Part shown: piece after piece, positions 7,989-12,560 of the stretch
How the letters are laid out: every line of letters begins with the position of its first letter
How positions within the stretch are numbered: position 1 is the stretch's first letter
Origin: Sulfuritalea sp.
GTDB taxonomy: Bacteria; Pseudomonadota; Gammaproteobacteria; Burkholderiales; Rhodocyclaceae
NCBI GenBank assembly: GCA_022843505.1
Contig: JALHNN010000021.1
Span: 1-14,406 of the forward strand
Length of the DNA stretch: 14,406 nucleotides
Direction: 5' to 3'
The notes under the pieces: model-generated
What the model was told of the DNA's origin: nothing
Seen by the model: only the letters and a program-made list of their open reading frames with translations
Database searches by the model: none
Position numbers and translations under genes: made by a program

Positions 7989-8434
7989 GGCGTGCCGCCG
8001 CGCTTCGCTTGCGCGCTGCGGGGCAGGCCGACTACATGTCAGACGATGCCGGTCCGCTTCGAGGCAGTCGTTGCCGCAGCTACGTATATCCCGCAGTTTG
8101 TCGCGTAATTCACGGATAAACAAAAGCCTGCCGCTTTGAGAGGATGCCGGTACCAGAAATATCCAGGTGTGCGGGGTTGAATCCCGTGCGCCCGACGCGC
8201 CCAGCGCGACAACGAAAAAGGGAATCATGAGCACGATCATGCAGGCTGGCGATTCGGCGACGATACTGCCCGCGCCCCGGGGCATGCCGAGCAGGGCCGG
8301 CCATGAGGCGAAGCAGACTGCGACAGCCGCCGCCGCTACGGGCCACCCGGGCAAGAAAGCGACCGCGGACGGGCCGCCGGATACCCGCCCGCGGGTGCGG
8401 CACTGACCCGCCATCGACCGGTTCGCATCAGACC
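7989..8434. other. 446-base spacer between flhG and fliA, mostly unexplained
   Basis: No recognised gene lies here. Just after the flhG stop there is an imperfect GC-rich inverted repeat (about 7993-8017) without a T-tract. Positions 8080-8165 are clearly less GC-rich than the surroundings, as expected for a promoter region, probably for fliA, but I could not find a clean -35/-10 pair. An ACGGATAA at 8112-8119 resembles a FliA -10 but has no TAAA at the right distance. The right half contains a small plus-strand reading frame (8227-8406) and an overlapping long minus-strand frame (7962-8456). Their codon third positions coincide, so base composition cannot tell which, if either, is coding. 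Confidence 0.5.
8227..8406 (+). CDS. Possible small protein, unrecognised
   Basis: This 59-residue frame starts with ATG preceded by an AAAAAGGGA purine stretch at 8215-8223, a fair but closely spaced ribosome binding site. It ends 28 bases before fliA. Most codons end in G or C, as in neighbouring genes, but the opposite strand would show the same bias because its third positions coincide. The product is Ala/Thr/Gly/Pro-rich, with no membrane segment and no motif I know. It may be a chance frame in the fliA leader. Confidence 0.2.
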   Translation: MSTIMQAGDSATILPAPRGMPSRAGHEAKQTATAAAATGHPGKKATADGPPDTRPRVRH

Positions 8435-9193
8435 ATGTATACCGCACAGGGAACACTGACCAAGGACAAGCAGGTGGCCGGGTTTGTCCCGCTGGTCAGG
8501 CGAATCGCCTACCTCCTGATGGCCAGGCTGCCCGCCAGCGTCGAAGTCGATGACCTGATCCAGAACGGCATGATCGGCCTGCTTGACGCCATGGACCGTT
8601 TCGAGGACGGCATGGGTGCCCAGTTCGAGACCTATGCGGCGCAACGCATCCGCGGCGCGATGCTCGACGGCCTGCGTGAAAACGACTGGTTGCCTCGCAG
8701 CGTGCGCAAGGAAATGCGTCGTGTCGAGGAGGCGATCCGTCTCCTCGAGCACGAGATCGGCCGGCCGCCCAGCGAGACGGAGCTGGCAAAGGCGCTGGAC
8801 ATGCCTCTGGCCGACTACCAGAAGCTGCTCATGGACGCGCGTGGTCACCAGCTGGTGTATATCGAAGAGGTCTCGGACGGCAATGGCGAGGACTACCTCG
8901 ACCGCCACAGCGCGACCAGCGTTCCCGACCCGTTGCACATCCTCGAGGAACTGGGCACGCGGCAAGCCCTGATCGAGGCGATCGAGGCCCTGCCGGATCG
9001 CGAAAAGCTGATGATGTCGCTCTACTACGAGCAGGATCTCAATCTGCGCGAGATCGGCGAGATCATGGGCGTCACCGAATCGAGGGTGTGCCAGTTGCAT
9101 AGCCAGGCCGTGGCCCGCCTGCGCACGGCCATCGGTGGGCAGGCGAAACCTGCCGCCGGGCGCCGCGGCGCGCGCAGCGCGGTACGCACCTGA
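8435..9193 (+). CDS. fliA: Flagellar sigma factor FliA (sigma-28)
   Basis: FliA directs RNA polymerase to late flagellar, motor and chemotaxis promoters and is held inactive by FlgM. The 252-residue protein lines up along its length with enteric FliA. Region 2 contains VDDLIQNGMIGLLDAMDRFE, QFETYAAQRIRGAMLDGLR and ENDWLPRSVRKEMR. Region 3 contains GRPPSETELAKALDM. Region 4 contains EALPDREKLMMSLYYEQDLN, LREIGEIMGV and TESRVCQLHSQAVARLR, the -35-binding helix-turn-helix. I chose the ATG at 8435 because the frame upstream (open from before 8303) is an Arg-rich shadow; no strong ribosome binding site is seen. The stop is two bases before motC. Its target sequence is recognisable upstream of flgM in this window. 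Confidence 0.95.
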   Translation: MYTAQGTLTKDKQVAGFVPLVRRIAYLLMARLPASVEVDDLIQNGMIGLLDAMDRFEDGMGAQFETYAAQRIRGAMLDGLRENDWLPRSVRKEMRRVEEAIRLLEHEIGRPPSETELAKALDMPLADYQKLLMDARGHQLVYIEEVSDGNGEDYLDRHSATSVPDPLHILEELGTRQALIEAIEALPDREKLMMSLYYEQDLNLREIGEIMGVTESRVCQLHSQAVARLRTAIGGQAKPAAGRRGARSAVRT

Positions 9194-9195
9194 GC

Positions 9196-9936
9196 ATGGA
9201 CAGGATCAGCATTGTCGGGTTGGTGGGCGGCCTGGCGGCCATTGTTTTCGGCCAGGTCCTCGAAGGAGGACATATCGCGTCGCTGGTGCAGCCCACGGCT
9301 TTCATGATCGTGCTCGGCGGTACCCTCGGCGCCGTGATGCTGCAAAGCCCGCTGAAGGTCTTTCGCGAGGGGATGAAGATGGTGACGTGGGTCTTCGTAC
9401 CGCCGGTCGTCGATCCGGAGCGGCAGATTGCCGAAATTTCGCGCTGGAGCCATATTGCGCGCAAGGAAGGCCTGCTTTCCCTCGAAGCCCATATCGGCGG
9501 GGTCAAGGATCCTTTTGCCGTCAAGGGCCTGCAATTGCTGGTCGATGGGTCGGAGCCCGAACGCCTGCGCGAGGTTCTCGAGGTCGAGATTACGGCGGTC
9601 GAGTCCAGTCTCAAGGCCGCCGCCAAGGTCTGGGAGGCAGCGGGTGGCTACGCGCCGACCATCGGCATCCTCGGCGCGGTGATGGGCCTGATCCATGTCA
9701 TGGAAAACCTCTCTGACCCGTCCAAGCTGGGCAGCGGCATCGCCGTGGCCTTTGTCGCCACGATCTATGGGGTGGGCGCCGCCAACCTGATCTTTCTGCC
9801 GGTGGCGAAGAAGCTGCTGGCGAACATTGCGCGCGTCATCACCTTGCGCGAAATGCTGGTGGATGGCCTGGTCGGGATCGCCAACGGCGACAATCCAAGA
9901 ATCCTGGAAAGCCGCCTGCAAGGCTACTTCGCCTGA
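9196..9936 (+). CDS. motC: Flagellar motor stator protein MotC (MotA family)
   Basis: MotA-family subunits form a pentamer around two MotB-family subunits in the inner membrane, and the complex converts ion flow into torque. This 246-residue protein has four hydrophobic segments: about 4-22, 31-50, 150-170 and 183-205. The large cytoplasmic loop lies between the second and third. The two functionally important prolines of the family appear as P154 (GGYAPTIGILGAVMGL) and P202 (IFLP). Its length and sequence fit the MotC branch, as in the Pseudomonas MotCD pair, better than the longer enteric MotA. It follows fliA by two bases and overlaps motD by one base (TGATG), so expression is coupled. The coupling ion cannot be read confidently from sequence, although proton use is usual for this branch. 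Confidence 0.92.
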   Translation: MDRISIVGLVGGLAAIVFGQVLEGGHIASLVQPTAFMIVLGGTLGAVMLQSPLKVFREGMKMVTWVFVPPVVDPERQIAEISRWSHIARKEGLLSLEAHIGGVKDPFAVKGLQLLVDGSEPERLREVLEVEITAVESSLKAAAKVWEAAGGYAPTIGILGAVMGLIHVMENLSDPSKLGSGIAVAFVATIYGVGAANLIFLPVAKKLLANIARVITLREMLVDGLVGIANGDNPRILESRLQGYFA

Positions 9937-10730
9937 TGCCGCACTACCGCCGCCGCCGTCGCCGGCGTGAGGCCGACGATCCGGAGAACCACGAACGGTG
10001 GATGGTTTCCTATGCGGATTTCATTACCTTGCTGTTTGCCTTCTTCGTCGTGATGTACGGCATATCGTCGATCAACGAGGGCAAGTACCGGGTGATGTCC
10101 GATTCCATCGTTTTCGCCTTCCGCAGCGACCCGGGCACGGCGCCGGGCGCGATGGTGGCCACGGGTCGCGCCGAGGCGCCGATGAACATGCCGATCCGGC
10201 GGCCACCCGTCAAGCCCAAGACCGATGAGACCCAGGCGGTAAGGAAGGAACACCTGCGCAACCTGGCCCGCGACCTCAACCAGGCCCTGGCGCCCCTGGC
10301 GGCGCAGGGCAAGGTCAGGGTATCCGAAGGTGCGCTGGGCATCACGGTCGATATCAACGCCAGTGCCCTGTTCGCGCCGGGGGAGGCACGGCTCGACCTG
10401 GGGGCGATTCGCGCCCTGGGCACGGTCGGACGCATGCTGGGCGAGGCCGATTTTCCCATCATCGTCGAGGGTCATACCGACAACATTCCGATCAGTACGC
10501 CGCTGTTTCCGTCGAACTGGGAGCTCTCCGCGGCGCGCGCCGCCAGCGTGGTGCGCCTGTTCATCGACACCGGCATGGATCCCCGCCGCCTGAGCGCCGT
10601 CGGCCTTGCCGACCAGCGTCCGGTAGCGGATAACGCCACGCCGGATGGCCGTCAACGCAATCGCCGTGTCGCCATCACCATCGAGGCAAAGACTCCGGAT
10701 GCCACGGTGGACGTGCCCTTGGGCGAGTAG
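9936..10730 (+). CDS. motD: Flagellar motor stator protein MotD (MotB family, OmpA-like domain)
   Basis: This is the peptidoglycan-anchored stator partner of MotC. The 264-residue protein opens with a cytoplasmic tail containing seven consecutive arginines (residues 5-11). One membrane helix follows, starting at WMVSYADFITLLFAFFVVMY, in which D28 is the ion-binding aspartate. A plug/linker region comes next, then a C-terminal OmpA-like peptidoglycan-binding domain with EGHTDN (HTDN at 180-183), SNWELSAARA and a final RNRRVAIT. The match to MotD rather than MotB rests on the pairing with motC and the short N-terminus. The gene ends the plus-strand run; its stop is 63 bases from the convergent flgN stop. 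The gap holds a perfect GCGGCGCCGC palindrome (10745-10754) but no clear terminator. Confidence 0.93.
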   Translation: MPHYRRRRRRREADDPENHERWMVSYADFITLLFAFFVVMYGISSINEGKYRVMSDSIVFAFRSDPGTAPGAMVATGRAEAPMNMPIRRPPVKPKTDETQAVRKEHLRNLARDLNQALAPLAAQGKVRVSEGALGITVDINASALFAPGEARLDLGAIRALGTVGRMLGEADFPIIVEGHTDNIPISTPLFPSNWELSAARAASVVRLFIDTGMDPRRLSAVGLADQRPVADNATPDGRQRNRRVAITIEAKTPDATVDVPLGE

Positions 10731-10793
10731 AGGCGGGTAAGGACGCGGCGCCGCACGGGTGGCGGGTGGCCCATGGCACTGCGGTCTTGTCGC

Positions 10794-11264
10794 TCAGGCG
10801 CTGCCGAGGGTTCTGCGACCGCTCCGGGTATCGTGCTGACCGTCTGCGCCATAGGTGCCGGCGTCTCCCGTCTCGCCAAGCAGGACCCCCAGCGCCTGCT
10901 GGTTCTGCTGCAGGCGAGCGGCGATCAGTTTGCCGTTCACATCGTTCTCCCGCTTGGCCTCGGCGGCGCGCTCCAGAATGGCGGCCCATGCGGCATGCGG
11001 TTCGCGGCCGGCGGCTGGCGGCAGCGACTTCAGCCAGGCGTCGAGGCCTTTGCGACCGGTAGCCAGGCCTTTTGCGCGCTGTGCCGCGTCGCGCTGCGTG
11101 TCGAGGTCGGCGAGGCGATTTGCCAGGGAGGACTTGCGGGCCGTGATCTCGGACAGGTCGCTGGCGCTGCTTCCCTGCAGGCATTGGCGCTCGGCGTGGA
11201 TCGCCGCGAGGAATTCGTCCAGGACGGTGCGTGACTCGTGCAGCAGGGACTCGAGTGTCGGCAA
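10794..11264 (-). CDS. flgN: Flagellar export chaperone FlgN
   Basis: FlgN is a small cytoplasmic chaperone for the hook-filament junction proteins FlgK and FlgL and delivers them to FlhA. The 156-residue product is largely helical and coiled-coil-like, opening with PTLESLLHESRTVLDEFLAA and continuing with charged heptad-like segments (LSEITARKSSLANRLADLD; Arg/Lys/Gln-rich helices), as expected for the FlgN family. A W-x-x-x-L segment lies near the middle. I chose the TTG start at 11264: it gives the family N-terminus, and no better start exists upstream except within flgM. No strong ribosome binding site is visible, so translation probably depends on coupling to flgM, whose stop is 13 bases upstream. 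Confidence 0.85.
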   Translation of the reverse strand: MPTLESLLHESRTVLDEFLAAIHAERQCLQGSSASDLSEITARKSSLANRLADLDTQRDAAQRAKGLATGRKGLDAWLKSLPPAAGREPHAAWAAILERAAEAKRENDVNGKLIAARLQQNQQALGVLLGETGDAGTYGADGQHDTRSGRRTLGSA

Positions 11265-11277
11265 GGAGATCGGGTGC

Positions 11278-11565
11278 TCAGTAACTGCGGTTCTTGGCGA
11301 GTTGTTCGCGGGCAACTTCGACCAGGCGATCGGCGATGCGCTCCGGATGGATCTGAAGCCTGCCTTCGACGATGGACTGGCGAATCTCGGCGACCCGCTG
11401 GCTGTCGACCGGCGCACCGGCCGGTTCCGTCGCCACGGCGCTGGCCACGGACAGCGCTGGATTCTTTTCGTTTGCGGTGGCCGGTGCCGCACCCGGGCTG
11501 GCCGGTCGTTGCTGGCGTGTCTTCCCCAGGCTGCCGAGCGAAGGGGTATTGGAGTCGATTTTCAT
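11278..11565 (-). CDS. flgM: Anti-sigma-28 factor FlgM
   Basis: FlgM binds FliA in the cytoplasm and blocks late gene expression until the hook is complete, when it is exported through the flagellar channel. The 95-residue product is the normal size. It starts MKIDSNTPSLG and has an unstructured Ala/Pro-rich middle. The C-terminal half contains the FliA-binding helices (VDSQRVAEIRQSIVEGRLQI, HPERIADRLVEVAREQLAKN). The ATG at 11565 has an AGGTG site about 6 bases upstream; a GTG three codons earlier is also open but overlaps that site. A FliA-type promoter lies 37 bases upstream, which would make flgM expression rise with FliA activity and close a feedback loop. flgN follows directly. Confidence 0.93.
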   Translation of the reverse strand: MKIDSNTPSLGSLGKTRQQRPASPGAAPATANEKNPALSVASAVATEPAGAPVDSQRVAEIRQSIVEGRLQIHPERIADRLVEVAREQLAKNRSY

Positions 11566-11601
11566 GATGGGCACCTGCGAGAGGTTCTTGGCTTGCGAGA
11601 C

Positions 11602-11628
11602 TTAACGGCCCGCCACGCTCGGACTTTA
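11602..11628 (-). promoter_or_regulatory. FliA (sigma-28) promoter of flgM-flgN
   Basis: Read on the minus strand the sequence is TAAA (11628-11625), exactly 15 bases, then GCCGTTAA (11609-11602). The known FliA consensus is TAAA-N15-GCCGATAA, so only one position differs. The -10 element ends 37 bases before the flgM start, which fits a short leader. This is the clearest promoter in the window. Confidence 0.85.
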
Positions 11629-11632
11629 GCAT

Positions 11633-11657
11633 CCGGCGGCAAAAAGTGCAGCCGCCG
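11633..11657 (-). terminator. Possible stem-loop at the end of flgA
   Basis: A perfect 7-bp GC-only stem (11634-11640 / 11651-11657) with a 10-base loop sits just past the flgA stop and directly upstream of the flgM promoter. The T-run on the minus strand is inside the loop rather than after the stem, so it is not a standard intrinsic terminator. It could slow or partly end flgA transcription and so separate flgA from flgMN. Confidence 0.3.
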
Positions 11658-11676
11658 CCCGGTCACTTGCCGCAAT

Positions 11677-12372
11677 TCACTGGCCGACGCGCACCGTGCC
11701 GTCGGCCTGGGCGATTCCGCTCAGCGTCTGGCCCGAGGCCATGCGGACCTGCACCACCTGCCCGGCAACGGCGTTGCCCATGGCCTTGCCTTCGCTGGCG
11801 ACCTGGAACCCCGGGCCGCCAGAACTGACCCGGGTGTTCTGGCCCTGGCGGATGACCACCGGCTTGCGCAACATGTCCGCCCGCAGGGGGCGCTCGGCAG
11901 GCAGGGCGACGCTTGCATTCTGGCCGATAGCCTGGGCGAGCTCGGTCAGCACATTGGCGGGCAGTTCAGCAAGATCTCCGCGACGTCTGGCGACATCGGC
12001 CTCGGTGATGGTCTGTCCGGCACGCAGGGGACGGGCGCTGATCACGTAGTCGGCGGTCACATGGATCTCGACCGGAACGAAGAGGTTCCAGGAAGCACCG
12101 TCGGTGCAGCGCGCCTGAACATGGGTTCGCCCCCAGGCGCGCGCGCCGGGCGTCATGGCAACGGTAATGCTGCGGCAACCCGGGGCGAGGCCGCTGGCGG
12201 CAATGCTGCCGATCCTGTGGTTGGCCGGGCCGGGCAGGTTTTTTGCCTGCCCGCGCAGAAAGTCGTCGATGGCCCGGTGGATCGCTTCGTTTTCCGTCGC
12301 CACGGCGGGCAGGGCAAAGCAGCCGGCAAGGAGAAGCAGGCCAAGCGTTGCCGGAGTGGGGCGGGTGCTCAT
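11677..12372 (-). CDS. flgA: Flagellar P-ring assembly chaperone FlgA
   Basis: FlgA is a periplasmic protein that helps FlgI assemble into the P ring around the rod. The 231-residue product begins with a signal peptide (hydrophobic stretch 8-25). The C-terminal half is a SAF/ChapFlgA domain: VISARPLRAGQTITEADV, then RPLRADMLRKPVVIRQGQ, and the closing GQVVQVRMASGQTLSGIA. The start is the ATG at 12372, since the frame upstream is Arg-rich without a signal. The signal could be read two ways: signal peptidase I cleavage after AVA (23-25), or a lipobox LAGC at 15-18, unusual for FlgA. The 188-base region upstream (12373-12560) should hold its promoter, but I could identify only a weak GATAAT. No flgB operon starts divergently here. 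Confidence 0.93.
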   Translation of the reverse strand: MSTRPTPATLGLLLLAGCFALPAVATENEAIHRAIDDFLRGQAKNLPGPANHRIGSIAASGLAPGCRSITVAMTPGARAWGRTHVQARCTDGASWNLFVPVEIHVTADYVISARPLRAGQTITEADVARRRGDLAELPANVLTELAQAIGQNASVALPAERPLRADMLRKPVVIRQGQNTRVSSGGPGFQVASEGKAMGNAVAGQVVQVRMASGQTLSGIAQADGTVRVGQ

Positions 12373-12560
12373 GCGCCGATTATCCCAGATTGTCCGTCGG
12401 CCATTGTTCGTGCCGTTACCGCGAACCCATGCCGCGGGGAGTATCTGGTCTCGCCTGGATGCATTGCCTGCGCGGGGCGGCGCCCAGCGTCCTTCGCGAG
12501 CGACAGTGTCGGTGGCACCAGGCGGCGATACCGGGAGCGTCTGCAAGCCCCTGTCGGCAA
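12373..12560. other. Spacer upstream of flgA, probable promoter region
   Basis: This 188-base stretch lies between the end of the repeat-protein gene and the flgA start, both on the minus strand. It holds no gene. A GATAAT close to the flgA start could be a -10 element but has no good -35. A GGCAC with GG/GC spacing off by one base resembles a sigma-54 site only weakly. I saw no T-tailed hairpin to end the upstream gene. Confidence 0.4.

Noticed and set aside
8112..8119. FliA-like -10 (ACGGATAA) upstream of fliA
   Set aside because: Two mismatches in the -10, and the position 15 bases upstream reads GCAG rather than TAAA.
8170..8190. tRNA-like T-arm (GCGGG-GTTGAAT-CCCG)
   Set aside because: No D-arm, anticodon arm or acceptor stem can be found around it.
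12395..12420. Sigma-54-like site upstream of flgA (CGGCAC ... GGC)
   Set aside because: The GG-to-GC spacing is 11 rather than 10 bases and the -12 element is poor.
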